Both the position numbers and the translations under genes were made by a program. Below, piece by piece: positions 28,057 through 36,598 of a stretch of 64,000 nucleotides of DNA. The stretch's first letter is position 1. Every line of letters begins with the position of its first letter. Origin of the DNA: Thiocapsa imhoffii (GTDB lineage: Bacteria; Pseudomonadota; Gammaproteobacteria; Chromatiales; Chromatiaceae); contig NZ_NRSD01000016.1 in the NCBI RefSeq assembly GCF_016583985.1, forward strand, positions 45,379-109,378. Direction: 5' to 3'. The notes under the pieces are model-generated. The model saw only the letters and a program-made list of their open reading frames with translations, had not been told where the DNA came from and did not search any database.

Positions 28057-28923
28057 TCAGGGTCGCGCATCCGGCGGCTGATCCTCCCAGCGCCGCCGAT
28101 TGATCGCATAATCGGTCACCTGTCCGATGAAGGGCAACAGCAGCATCCCGTCGAGTCGATCGACCCGGCGCGGATCGCGATGGTCGCGGATCCCGATCGT
28201 CATCCCCTCGTGACCGGCCCGCGGCTGATCACGGTAGGTGCCGAGCAGACGATCCCACCAGGACAGGTTGAAGCCGAAGTTGGAGTTGGTCTCGTCGTCT
28301 TCGATTGAGTGATGCACGCGGTGCATGTCCGGCGTAACGACGAACCAGCGCAAGACGCGGTCAACCTCGAGTGGAAGTCGTACATTAGCATGGTTGAACA
28401 TGGCCATGCCGTTGAGGATGACCTCGAAGAGGATAACGGCGACGACCGGCGGGCCGAGCGCGGCGATAGCCGCGAACTTGATCAGCATCGACAGCATGAT
28501 CTCGATCGGGTGAAAGCGCGCCCCCGTGGTCAGATCGTAGTCCAGGTCAGCATGATGGACACGATGCAGCCGCCACAGCGCGGGTACGGCATGGAACAGG
28601 ACGTGCTGGATCCAGACGACGAAGTCGAGTACGACGACGGCGATGAGCACCGCGAGCCAGCCCGGCACATCGATCGCGTTGAGCAGCCCCCACCCCTGTG
28701 CACTCGTGAACAGCGCCATCCCGACCGCGGCGGCCGGAAACAGGATGCGCAGCACCACCGTATTCAACACGACCAGCCCGAGGTTGCTGGTCCAGCGTTG
28801 CAGTCGGGTCAAGGTGCGCGAACGTCGCGGCGAGCGAACCTCCCAGATCGCCATTAGCGCGAAGATGCCGAAGAAAAACGCGAGGCGAATCGTCGCCTCG
28901 TGGGACTGGATTAGACTGTCCAA
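28057..28923 (-). CDS. Sterol desaturase / fatty acid hydroxylase family membrane protein
   Basis: A 288-residue integral membrane di-iron enzyme. The His clusters are present in order: QHVLFH, LHRVHHADLDY, then HRVHHSIED late in the protein (HX3-4H and HXXHH pattern). About four to five hydrophobic segments surround them (LAFFFGIFALMAI, VVLNTVVLRIL, WLAVLIAVVVLDFVVW, VVAVILFEVIL). Family members hydroxylate or desaturate fatty acids or sterol-like lipids with O2. It stands alone. The 27789-28056 interval before it has no gene. Confidence 0.88.
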   Translation of the reverse strand: MDSLIQSHEATIRLAFFFGIFALMAIWEVRSPRRSRTLTRLQRWTSNLGLVVLNTVVLRILFPAAAVGMALFTSAQGWGLLNAIDVPGWLAVLIAVVVLDFVVWIQHVLFHAVPALWRLHRVHHADLDYDLTTGARFHPIEIMLSMLIKFAAIAALGPPVVAVILFEVILNGMAMFNHANVRLPLEVDRVLRWFVVTPDMHRVHHSIEDDETNSNFGFNLSWWDRLLGTYRDQPRAGHEGMTIGIRDHRDPRRVDRLDGMLLLPFIGQVTDYAINRRRWEDQPPDARP

Positions 28924-29126
28924 GGGGTCTACCTCCGACTGCCGAAATGGCTAAGTGGAGATGACCTTGGCAGATCGGATGTTTTCTATCAACCGATACG
29001 TTGAATGTATCTCCATTCGGATTTGGCGGTCTTCTCACACGATGCGGTTTCGAACCAGGATATGCGGTCTCAATCGCTTGATGTGGTCGTCGTTGCAGCA
29101 AACGGCTCCGACCTGCACCATGCCAT

Positions 29127-29905
29127 ATGCCGCGACTCCAAATGCACATTGACCTCGACGCTTTCTACGCCGCTGTCGAGCAACGCGATCACCCCGCCTG
29201 GCGCGGACGACCGCTCGTCGTCGGCGCCGCGCCCGGTCGCCGCGGCGTGGTCGCCACCTGCTCCTACGAGGCAAGCCGCTTTGGCGTGCACTCGGCCATG
29301 CCGATCAGCGAGGCGGTCCGCCTTCTGCCAGCGGAGACGGTCTATGTGCGTCCGGATATGGTGCGCTATGGCAAGGTATCACGGGAGATCATGCGGCTGC
29401 TCGGCACCCTCGCCCCAGTTGTTGAGCCAGTCTCGATCGATGAAGCCTACCTTGATGTCTCGGGGTTGTAACGGCTGGTCGGACCGCGCGAGGTCGTCTC
29501 CCGGCATGCGAAGGCGGCTATCCGCGATGCGGTCGGGCTGACCGCCTCAGTGGGCATCGGTCCGAACCGCCTGATCGCCAAGCTGGCCTCGGACGCCCGC
29601 AAGCCGGATGGACCCCTAGTCGTGCGCCCGGAGGACGTCCGCACCTTCCTGGATCCGCTGCCGCGGACCGCTCTGCGAGGCGTCGGCGCCGTAACGGTAC
29701 GACGACTCGAACAGGCCGGCTTACGGACTGTCGGTGACGTCCGTGCTCGGCCGCTCCAGGATCTACGCCGACTTCTAGGCGCACGGACCGGGACAGAAGT
29801 GCACCTACAGTCGAACGGGATCGCCGCCGACCGCGGTCTACCCCACCACCGAACGTCAGTCGATCTCCAAAGAGACAGCCTTCGTCGAGGATCTCATGGA
29901 TGCCA
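29127..29905 (+). pseudogene. dinB: DNA polymerase IV (dinB) pseudogene
   Basis: The frame starts MPRLQMHIDLDAFYAAVEQRD and runs through the Y-family palm (VEPVSIDEAYLDVSGL, with the catalytic D-E). Then a TAA at 29469-29471 interrupts it where the family has Glu (SGLERLxG). The same frame continues with GPREVVSRHAKAAIRDAVGLTASVGIGPNRLIAKLASD and the helix-hairpin-helix part (GVGAVTVRRLEQAGLRTVGD). A frameshift follows near 29790-29830, since another frame restores YPTTERQSISKETAFVEDL. The little-finger domain is then missing after about 29905. The gene therefore has a nonsense codon, a frameshift and a lost 3' end and cannot make an active polymerase. Confidence 0.88.
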
Positions 29906-30336
29906 GGGTCGATCCGAGTGGTTCGTGGTCTCGCGTCGCCCCTGCCCAGGGGGTGGCCAAATGGGCGTGGAATACGCAACCTCCGCTGCAATCTCGTGGA
30001 CAGTTTCACCGAATCCCGTTCCAGCAGTTCGAACTAGGCACCGGGTGTCAGAGTCTTGTCGCGGTGGCTGATCTTTCCGCTGGCTCTCGATCCTCACGAC
30101 CCTCCCTTCGATCGCCTGGCGCAAGACGTCGCGCGATTCCGGCCCAACCGGCTGATTCATTTTGGGCGCGTCGATCCCCATCAGTCGCACCCGATGGGTA
30201 TCGCCTTGCGCATCGATCACCTCGATCGTGTCCCCATCCAGCACCCGCACCACGTCGCCAGTGAAACTTCCTCCCCCTCCCTACGCCGGCATCCACGCCA
30301 AGAGCGCGAGCACAACCACCCAACGTCGCACACAAT
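29894..30336 (-). pseudogene. Staphylococcal-nuclease-like (SNase) gene remnant
   Basis: On the minus strand a signal-peptide-like start (RRWVVVLALLAWMPA) is followed by an in-frame TAG. Then comes the SNase start: FTGDVVRVLDGDTIEVIDAQ, RVRLMGIDAPKMNQP, RQAIEGRVVRIESQRKD. The Arg/Asp catalytic start (RLMGIDAPE-like) is present, but the match ends near 30060, before the second catalytic Glu and Arg. The rest of the frame is unrelated. It is thus broken at both ends and abuts the dinB ruin. Confidence 0.8.
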
Positions 30337-30343
30337 ATGACAT

Positions 30344-31874
30344 CTCAACAATCCCCTCTGGGTTCGCGTATCAACCTCATGATTCGCCAAGCTGTGCAGC
30401 AGAGTGTCACCCCGCCACGGCAATCCTGGCCCGTGGGTGGCCACTTCTGGCCACTGGGTGGCCACCTCTGGCCACTGGGTGGCCACCTCTGGCCACTGGG
30501 TGGCCAGGATCCAACCTCGTCCCGGGCCATCCAAGACCTCGAATGCCGATCCCAAATCGACCTTGATGAGCCGGTTTGCTCAGGTCCATCCCCCAGTGGG
30601 GTGGTCCCATCGCTCGTCCTGTCCGCGCTGATGTCGGGGCCTGGCGATGACACCCTGCGGCACATCCGCGCCCGACCGGATCCACCTGCACCCGAGCATC
30701 CCCGACGCCAGACCGGCGTGGGCGTGACCGTCCGCATCCCTGCGTCCGCCGTTCTTGGGTCCCGCCGAGTGCGCGCGTGGAGTGCCGGGCAGCCGCCCAG
30801 CGCGGCCACCTGTCTCCAGACCGCAACGACGCGACTTGAGCACCCGTGCAACGGCCTGCACACCGCTCACCATAGTAAAATCTGCACACGCCACACCATA
30901 GTAACCAATATATGGATTTGCGCCATGTACGCCACAGCAAAACTCGCGCACGCATCCCGCGGTCAGACACGCGGGCGTCAGACCCGCACTCCGAGAGGCG
31001 TGCGCGGCGTGTCGTGCCGGTTGGTCTGGGTGTGGTCTGCGCGGCGCCCAGTGAGCGCGTGTGGGGCCGCGTGGGGCATCCTCCAGGTCCAGGGCGGCTG
31101 GCGGGCGCGCGGGACCGGGGCTCGCGCGCCCGGGTGGGGTGTGTTGCGGACGTGCGGTGAACGCACGGAAGACATGGCGGTCACGGGGTGTCCGCACGGT
31201 CGCTCACCGCGCCCAGACCGGTCTGGGCCGCACGGAGTCGAGACCCCTCATCCGAGGCGCCCGCATCCGTCTCGGCGAGGCGTTTCGACGGGTCAGCGGG
31301 AGTGTGTCGGCCACATGCGCAATGGATGCCCCGAAACCACCCGGATGGACAGACGATGAGACACCGGCCCCGGCGCACCGCCCGGCGGCCTCGACAGTGA
31401 TGCCGTCAGCGCACGCAGCGTTTCTCGCGAGCGCACACATAACGACAGAATTGCGCATCCGCCTTATCGATCATGCGCACCCTGTTGTGAAGATGTCTTG
31501 CACTCGGATCGCTCCCGCGCGCATAATCCCACTCAAGCTGTAAACAGCGCCGCGCATCATCTGGTGCGCTATCCCCCGGATGAGGTCCGGACACCGACCT
31601 GATGAAGAGGGTGTTGAGACTGCGACTGGACTTGCCCAGGAACGACAGGTGCGTGGTTTGAGTGTTGCGTGATGCTCGCGCATGCACGATTGAATCAGGC
31701 CGCCGGTCACAATCTTTTCGCTTGACTATCCAGCCGACATGCCGGAATCGGCGTAGTGTTGACGTCACGTGCAGATCCGCTCCTCACGCACGCATGCCCT
31801 ACTGATCCGCTGCACGCTCATCCGCCAGACCGTCTACCCTAAAAGACACCCATCTTTGTTATCCGGGCTGCCTG
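30344..31874. other. 1.5-kb region with no recognisable gene between two SNase remnants
   Basis: Long open frames exist on both strands because of high GC, but none resembles a protein: amino acid content is skewed to Arg, Pro, Gly and Ala and frames overlap freely. Visible structure is the 21-bp tandem repeat near its left end, two direct copies of CACCATAGTAA at 30868-30878 and 30894-30904 in a local AT-rich pocket, and dense GC-rich inverted patches from 30950 to 31350. An untranslated RNA is possible but nothing proves it. Confidence 0.45.
30427..30509. repeat. 21-bp tandem repeat containing TGGCCA
   Basis: About four units of a 21-base repeat with the core CTGGCCACTGGGTGGCCAC. The first unit differs slightly (TTC in place of CTC). 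Each unit holds two TGGCCA-like sites, one a perfect six-base palindrome. There are no spacers between units, so this is not a CRISPR array. Confidence 0.9.
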
Positions 31875-32168
31875 GTGCCGGTTCTGCTGTTTCGCTCGAG
31901 CCTCGTTCTTGCTCTCCTCTCCCTGCTGTTCCTGTCACTCGCCCATGCCGATCGCCTCTCGGGCCAGGTGGTGAAGGTTCTGGATGGCGATACCGTCGAG
32001 ATCCTTGATACCAATCGGCGCACTCATCGCGTGCGTCTCGCGGGGATCGCCCGGATCTCCTCGACACGATCGTCACCCACAAGCTCCCCGACCTTGCGTG
32101 GCAAGCCGTGCTCTTGCACTCAGAAACGGCTGATCTGGACTCATCGGTCCCGCGTCGCAGTCCCTTGA
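31875..32168 (+). pseudogene. Second SNase-like gene remnant
   Basis: The frame starts with a signal peptide (LLFRSSLVLALLSLLFLSLAHA) and the SNase start DRLSGQVVKVLDGDTVEIL and RTHRVRLAGI. After AGI, where DAPE should follow, the sequence becomes unrelated Ser/Thr/Arg-rich residues to a TGA. Only the first third of the nuclease fold is left. It points away from the other SNase remnant across the 1.5-kb gene-free region. Confidence 0.75.
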
Positions 32169-32179
32169 GCGTTCGACGA

Positions 32180-32815
32180 CTACCAACGCAACACCCAGGG
32201 TCCGAGGACGGCACCGAGGGTGCCCGCCAGACCAATACCGAGACTGTACCAAACGGCGACGAAGGCCGGTGACAGCTCGGTACAGGCGAGGCTGTAGCCG
32301 AGTGCACCCAGCGCGCCGGCCAGCAGCCCAGCCGCCAGCCCGGCGGCCCGCGGTCGTGTGGGCGCCAACCCGCGCAAGGCCCAGAGTGCGCCCGCCAGGG
32401 CCGGCAGCGACAGGGCGAGCACGTTGACGGGGCAGCGTGACCAGGAATGGCCAAGGACCAACGCCAGGCGCTCCCCCGCCGGATTGGCGAGCAGCGTGAC
32501 CGTGGCGAGCAGACCCATCATACCCAATACCAGCAGCAGAGCACGCAGCGGCGCACGGGTGCGCGGCACCGGCCGGCCCAGCCGCGCGGCGAGCCAGGCC
32601 GCCGCCGCCGCCAAACCACCGGCATAGGCAAACTTGATCCAGGGCGCCGGGGTCGCGAAGAGCTCGGCCGGAATCGGGCCGAAGACGGCCAACGCGCCGG
32701 CCGCGCTCGCGCCGACGCCCAGTACCATGATCGGCAGCAACCGGCGCGCCTCGACCCAACGCGGGGCCGGTCCAGCGCCGGTGGCCAGGAGGTCGATCAA
32801 GTCGTTGGTCTTCAT
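32180..32815 (-). CDS. NrsF-like anti-sigma factor (DUF1109)
   Basis: A 211-residue inner-membrane protein with about six hydrophobic helices (LLPIMVLGVGASAAGALAVF; IKFAYAGGLAAAAAWLAARL; LRALLLVLGMMGLLATVTLL; and three more). It starts MKTNDLIDLLATG, the DUF1109/NrsF opening, and keeps a Cys in SRCPVNVLALSLPAL, a conserved place. In Caulobacter, NrsF holds the ECF factor SigF at the membrane and releases it under metal or oxidative stress. Here it lies directly downstream of the ECF gene on the same strand, ten bases apart, as expected for such a pair. Confidence 0.87.
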   Translation of the reverse strand: MKTNDLIDLLATGAGPAPRWVEARRLLPIMVLGVGASAAGALAVFGPIPAELFATPAPWIKFAYAGGLAAAAAWLAARLGRPVPRTRAPLRALLLVLGMMGLLATVTLLANPAGERLALVLGHSWSRCPVNVLALSLPALAGALWALRGLAPTRPRAAGLAAGLLAGALGALGYSLACTELSPAFVAVWYSLGIGLAGTLGAVLGPWVLRW

Positions 32816-32825
32816 GCTGTCGTCC

Positions 32826-33392
32826 TCACCCGGTCTGGCGCACCAATTCGGCCAGCCGTTTGATGCCTCGGTGAACCTGTACCTTCAGGGCCGAGGCGGA
32901 GACGCCGGTGCGTCGTGACGCCTCCGCGATGGACAGCCCTTCCAGCTTGATCAGGGCAATCGCTTGGTGCTGTGCCGGCGGCAACTCGGCCAGCAGCGTC
33001 GTCAAATCTCGCTGCGCCGTCGGCTCCTCATGCACCGCGGGCTGATCGCGCTCCGCCAGTTTATCAAGCGGCTCGTGCAAGGCCTCGCGGCGACCACGGC
33101 GTCGCCACAGATCGATCAACTTGTGGCGTGCGATGGCTAGCGCCCAGCGGCTGACGGGGACGGCCGCGTCATAGGTGCCGCGTTGCAGATGGATCGCGAG
33201 CAGGGTCTCCTGCACCAGGTCCTCCAATTCGTCAGGCAGCGATTGCATCCGCCGCCGCAAGAATCCCCGCAGCCGCTCGGCGATGCACGTCAGGGCTTGC
33301 CGATAGGCGACCTCGTCACCGGCCTGGGCGCGGAGCCACAAGGGATGCAGTTTGGCCTCGAAATCGTCCGCGGGCGGGCTGGGTATCGTCAT
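32826..33392 (-). CDS. ECF RNA polymerase sigma factor (SigF-like)
   Basis: A 188-residue ECF sigma factor. Region 2 (about 30-100: [36 protein letters not shown]) reads the -10 element. Region 4 (about 130-185: [44 protein letters not shown]) reads the -35 element. The anti-sigma gene follows. I chose the ATG at 33392 because GGAGG lies eight bases upstream. This leaves only an 18-base leader from the proposed start of transcription at about 33410. It likely activates its own operon and the bufferin operon through the paired promoters next door. Confidence 0.9.
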   Translation of the reverse strand: MTIPSPPADDFEAKLHPLWLRAQAGDEVAYRQALTCIAERLRGFLRRRMQSLPDELEDLVQETLLAIHLQRGTYDAAVPVSRWALAIARHKLIDLWRRRGRREALHEPLDKLAERDQPAVHEEPTAQRDLTTLLAELPPAQHQAIALIKLEGLSIAEASRRTGVSASALKVQVHRGIKRLAELVRQTG

Positions 33393-33416
33393 CGCACCGG
33401 CCTCCATCACAAGTCA

Positions 33417-33442
33417 GTCGTTGCCGGGGCATCAAAGGTTAC
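33417..33442 (-). promoter_or_regulatory. SigF-type ECF promoter of the sigma/anti-sigma operon
   Basis: On the minus strand GTAACC (33442-33437) and CGAC (33420-33417) are separated by exactly 16 bases. The SigF consensus known from Caulobacter is GTAACC-N16-CGAA. The start of transcription would be about 33410. Confidence 0.75.
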
Positions 33443-33487
33443 AGAGCGCCGCAGGTCGACCCTGCGAGAAAAAGAAATCTCTCGGCT

Positions 33488-33513
33488 GTAACCAAAAGCG
33501 GCATCCGGGCGAC
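33488..33513 (+). promoter_or_regulatory. SigF-type ECF promoter of the bufferin operon
   Basis: GTAACC (33488-33493), 16 bases, then CGAC (33510-33513). It is the same pattern and spacing as the divergent promoter 45 bases away. It implies an untranslated leader of about 120 bases before bufA. Confidence 0.77.
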
Positions 33514-33642
33514 TGGATCATCGAGGGCGCAACGTCGCGGCCTGCCGGCCAAGCCGCTTCGATCCGAATCGACTCCGGCACCGTGCTGATCGTCCGGTCC
33601 TCAAATCAACTTTCCACTGCCTATTCTTTCGGAGCCATCATC

Positions 33643-33948
33643 ATGACGCAATCCCGCGCCATTCAGACCACCACCGCCGCCGCACTCGCCTTGGCCTTGG
33701 GGACCGCACTGACCTTCGGCAACACCGCCATCGCCGGCGAAGGGGCCGCCAAGGAGAAGTGTTACGGCATCGCACTCAAGGGCCAGAACGACTGCGCCGC
33801 GGGACCTGGCACCAGTTGTGCCGGTACCTCCACAGTGGACTATCAAGGCAACGCCTGGAAGCTCGTCCCCGCCGGCACCTGCGAGAAGACGGCCGCGCCG
33901 ACTTCGCCGACTGGCCAGGGCCAGCTCGCCGCCTTCAAGGACGTGTAA
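33643..33948 (+). CDS. bufA: Bufferin-type precursor peptide (DUF2282)
   Basis: A 101-residue exported peptide. A signal sequence (about 1-31, [15 protein letters not shown], cut near IAG) is followed by a core with four cysteines at 40, 51, 59 and 80, in [20 protein letters not shown] and VPAGTCEK. That spacing is the DUF2282 bufferin pattern. In characterised bufferins the MNIO enzyme turns Cys residues into thiooxazole-type heterocycles, and the exported peptide binds copper in the periplasm. The C-terminal extension (about 82-101) is longer than the minimum. GGAG precedes the ATG. A strong hairpin follows its stop before bufB. Confidence 0.9.
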   Translation: MTQSRAIQTTTAAALALALGTALTFGNTAIAGEGAAKEKCYGIALKGQNDCAAGPGTSCAGTSTVDYQGNAWKLVPAGTCEKTAAPTSPTGQGQLAAFKDV

Positions 33949-33959
33949 TTGCAGCCCAG

Positions 33960-33981
33960 GGGCCGGCCTGCGTGCCGGCCC
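33960..33981 (+). terminator. 8-bp GC hairpin between bufA and bufB
   Basis: GGGCCGGC (33960-33967) and GCCGGCCC (33974-33981) pair perfectly around CTGCGT. There is no T run, so it may protect the bufA message or partly terminate, which would give more peptide than enzyme. Confidence 0.6.
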
Positions 33982-33999
33982 GCGCCACGAGGAACGCCC

Positions 34000-34863
34000 G
34001 TGACGACCAAGTCTCCCACAACGATCGCCGTCGGCATCGGTCTCAAAGCCGAGCATATGCCGGACATCATCGCGGACGACACCGCGTTGGATTTCGTCGA
34101 GGTGCACGCCGAGAACTATATGGTGTCCGGCGGGCCCGCGCTCCGGCAGCTGACCCGAGTCCGCGACCGTTTTGCGCTGTCGATCCACGGTGTCGGGTTA
34201 TCCATCGGCGGCGCGGCTCCCCTCGATCAAGAACACTTGGATCGCCTGGCCGCCCTGTTGCAGCGCTTCGAGCCGGCCTGGTTCTCGGAGCACCTCGCCT
34301 GGTCCAGCCACGGCGGCGCATGCTACAACGACCTGCTTCCGCTGCCCTACAACCCTGCAACCCTGGTGCATGTTTGCGACCAGATCGACGTGGTGCAGGA
34401 ACGTCTCGGTCGACGCCTGCTGCTGGAAAACCCCAGCACCTATATCGAATTCGCCACCTCCAGCATGGATGAGGGCGCCTTCTTGGCCGAGGTGGCAACA
34501 CGGACCGGCTGCGGTCTGCTGCTGGACGTGAACAATGCCTACATCAGTGCCGTCAACCATGGCCGCGACCCTTGGGATCTGATCGTCGCGCTGCCGCCCG
34601 CTGCCGTCGGCGAAATCCATCTGGCTGGCTTTGCCGAGGATCGCGACGCGGTCGGCGACCGACTCCTCATCGACACCCACGGCGCGCCGATCGCCGAAGC
34701 GGTCTGGGACTTCTACCGACGCACGCTGCGGCATCTCGGTTCGCGACCGACCCTGATCGAGCGCGACCAGGCGATCCCACCGCTGGCCGTGTTAGTGGCC
34801 GAGGCGCAGCGTGCCCGATCGGCGTGGGTCGACGCTGCCGCATGGACGGAGGCCGCGTCATGA
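34000..34863 (+). CDS. bufB: MNIO (DUF692) peptide-modifying enzyme
   Basis: A 287-residue multinuclear non-heme iron oxidase with a TIM-barrel fold. The metal ligands are visible in order: His63 (SIHGVGLSIG), His98 (SEHLAW), Glu143 (LLENPSTYI), Asp176 (LLLDVNNAY), His187 (AVNHGRDP), His207 (GEIHLAGF), and Asp225/His227 (IDTHG). With BufC it should oxidise Cys residues of BufA. The GTG start at 34000 is supported by GAGGA eight bases upstream and by homology starting at once. Its stop overlaps the bufC start (ATGA). Confidence 0.92.
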   Translation: MTTKSPTTIAVGIGLKAEHMPDIIADDTALDFVEVHAENYMVSGGPALRQLTRVRDRFALSIHGVGLSIGGAAPLDQEHLDRLAALLQRFEPAWFSEHLAWSSHGGACYNDLLPLPYNPATLVHVCDQIDVVQERLGRRLLLENPSTYIEFATSSMDEGAFLAEVATRTGCGLLLDVNNAYISAVNHGRDPWDLIVALPPAAVGEIHLAGFAEDRDAVGDRLLIDTHGAPIAEAVWDFYRRTLRHLGSRPTLIERDQAIPPLAVLVAEAQRARSAWVDAAAWTEAAS

Positions 34864-35642
34864 GCACGCTCGAGCCGATCCAAGTCGGATTGTCCAACGC
34901 CTTGCTGGCCCCGGAGCGCCCCTTGCCGCCGGGGGTGATCACCTGGAACGGTTCCGATCCATCGGTGCGTTTCGACGTCTACCGCAACAACGTCGTGGTA
35001 TCCCTGACCACGGCGCTGGCGGAGGGCTTCCCGGTCACCCGCGCGTTGGTGGGCGAGCGCTTTTTCGCCGCCATGGCACGCTGTTTCATCGCCGATCACT
35101 TACCCAGCTCGCCGATCCTGAGCGACTACGGCGATGCCTTACCGGACTTTATCGCCGCCTTTCCGCCCGCCCAGGGGCTGTCCTACTTGCCAGACCTGGC
35201 TCGCTTGGAACGGGCACGCGTGCAGGCCTATCACGCCGCCGACGCACCCGCGCTGACAGCGCAGGACCTCGCCTGCCAGCTCGCCAATCCGCAACGGCTG
35301 TCAGCGGCCCGCCTAGCGCTGCATCCCGCCTGCATCGTGCTCGTCTCCGAGCATGCCATCGTCTCCCTGTGGGCCGCGCATCAGGGCCAAGGCCGCATCG
35401 AGGACGTGGACCTTCGCCGAGCGGAGTCAGCATTGGTGCTGCGCGACGGCGACGCGGTGCTGGTCTTGCCGCTGTCGCTGGAGATCGGCCACTTCTTGGT
35501 GGCGCTTGCGGCGGGGGCGCCGCTGGGAGAAGCCGCCGAGATCGCAGCGGCCGCGGGCCCGGATGTTGACCTGACTCAAGCAATCGTCCTGTTGATCCAT
35601 TACGGCGGCATCGCCGCTTGGCACACACCCGGAGACCTTTGA
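34860..35642 (+). CDS. bufC: DUF2063 partner protein of the MNIO enzyme
   Basis: A 260-residue protein. The N-terminal half is the DUF2063 domain (RFDVYRNNVVVSLTTALAEGFPVTRALVGERFF and SPILSDYGDALPDFIAAFPPA), which binds the precursor peptide. The C-terminal half (about 160-255) is a RiPP-recognition-like winged fold seen in related partners. It is needed by MNIO enzymes for substrate delivery. Translation is coupled to bufB through the ATGA overlap. The DoxX gene starts two bases after its stop. Confidence 0.9.
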   Translation: MSTLEPIQVGLSNALLAPERPLPPGVITWNGSDPSVRFDVYRNNVVVSLTTALAEGFPVTRALVGERFFAAMARCFIADHLPSSPILSDYGDALPDFIAAFPPAQGLSYLPDLARLERARVQAYHAADAPALTAQDLACQLANPQRLSAARLALHPACIVLVSEHAIVSLWAAHQGQGRIEDVDLRRAESALVLRDGDAVLVLPLSLEIGHFLVALAAGAPLGEAAEIAAAAGPDVDLTQAIVLLIHYGGIAAWHTPGDL

Positions 35643-35644
35643 AC

Positions 35645-36172
35645 ATGAACACGACCCTGACGGCCCAGCCGCACCGACGCAGCCCCTCGCGTCTTTCCCC
35701 GGCTCGCTTGATCAAGGCCGGCAACCAGGCCATGGCCCGCATCCCTGAAGACCTGATTGCGCTGCTCGGGCGCTTTTCCATCGCGGCGGTCTTCTGGAAA
35801 TCGGGCCAGACAAAGATCGAGGGCTTCGCCGTCGATCTCGTCGAGGGTCGTGTCCAGCTCGGTTGGCCGCGACTCTCGGAATCCGCGGTGGCGTTGTTTG
35901 AATATGAGTATCGTCTGCCCCTGATCTCCCCGGAGCTCGGCGCCATACTCGCCGCCCTCGGCGAGCACGTCCTGCCGGCGTTGCTGCTGCTGGGCCTGGG
36001 CACGCGCTTTGCCGCCCTAGGCCTACTGGTCATGACTGCGGTGATCCAATTCTTGGTCTATCCCGGCGCCTATGCGATCCATGGGGTCTGGGCCGCCGTC
36101 CTGCTGTACCTCATGGCCCGCGGACCAGGACGCCTGTCGCTGGATCAGTTGATGGGTCGTCAGCGAACATGA
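35645..36172 (+). CDS. DoxX-family membrane protein of the bufferin operon
   Basis: A 175-residue integral membrane protein with four predicted helices (LIALLGRFSIAAVFWKSGQTKI; LGAILAALGEHVLPALLLLGL; FAALGLLVMTAVIQFLVYPGAY; IHGVWAAVLLYLMARGPG). DoxX proteins are frequent last genes of MNIO operons and may supply electrons from quinone. The N-terminal extension of about 35 basic and Ser/Pro residues is long. It begins two bases after bufC, so the four genes form one operon. Confidence 0.88.
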   Translation: MNTTLTAQPHRRSPSRLSPARLIKAGNQAMARIPEDLIALLGRFSIAAVFWKSGQTKIEGFAVDLVEGRVQLGWPRLSESAVALFEYEYRLPLISPELGAILAALGEHVLPALLLLGLGTRFAALGLLVMTAVIQFLVYPGAYAIHGVWAAVLLYLMARGPGRLSLDQLMGRQRT

Positions 36173-36598
36173 CCGGCTTCGTGTCGGCGCGCCGCGCCGG
36201 AAACGGACCTCGGCGCGGAGCCCACCCCACTGGGGGTCCAGTCACGGTCGCGCTCGAAACGGGCCACGCCCTTCAGGCAGGCGTTGCCGGATGCTCAAGC
36301 CATGCACCATCTTGGTCACCGCCTCGCGGTCCTAACCGGTTGCCAACCGGTTCGCACTCTGTTCGTCCATTTCCCCCTCGGATCTCAAGACCACGCGGCT
36401 CTATGATCGGCGCAGCGGCGACGCCGTCTCCCCCCGCGCTGAGGTCGAGCACGTCGGCACTTGACTCTCGGGCCTCGCGCGGTCGACGTTATGGTGTCAT
36501 GCTTCATGTGATCTAAAAGCCTAGACCGGAGCCACATGCGGATCATCAAGCTACAAAATATCATCGATTTCAACATCTAGACATTCGTAACAACTCTA
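36173..36598. other. Intergenic, no gene
   Basis: 426 bases after the bufferin operon. GC drops sharply in 36500-36598, which is suitable for the promoter of the GGDEF gene, but I see no recognisable boxes or hairpin with a T tract. Confidence 0.5.

Noticed and set aside
30427..30509. CRISPR array
   Set aside because: The repeats are directly adjacent with no spacers, units are 21 bases and no cas gene is present.
30337..31359. A 340-codon plus-strand frame in the gene-free region
   Set aside because: Composition is Arg/Pro/Gly/Ser-biased with repeat-derived residues and no domain or ribosome site; overlapping frames on both strands look alike.
33417..33513. A simple repressor palindrome in the bufferin intergenic region
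   Set aside because: The inverted GTAACC/GGTTAC hexamers could be read as a widely spaced palindrome, but each has CGAC at exactly 16 bases outward, which fits two divergent ECF promoters better.
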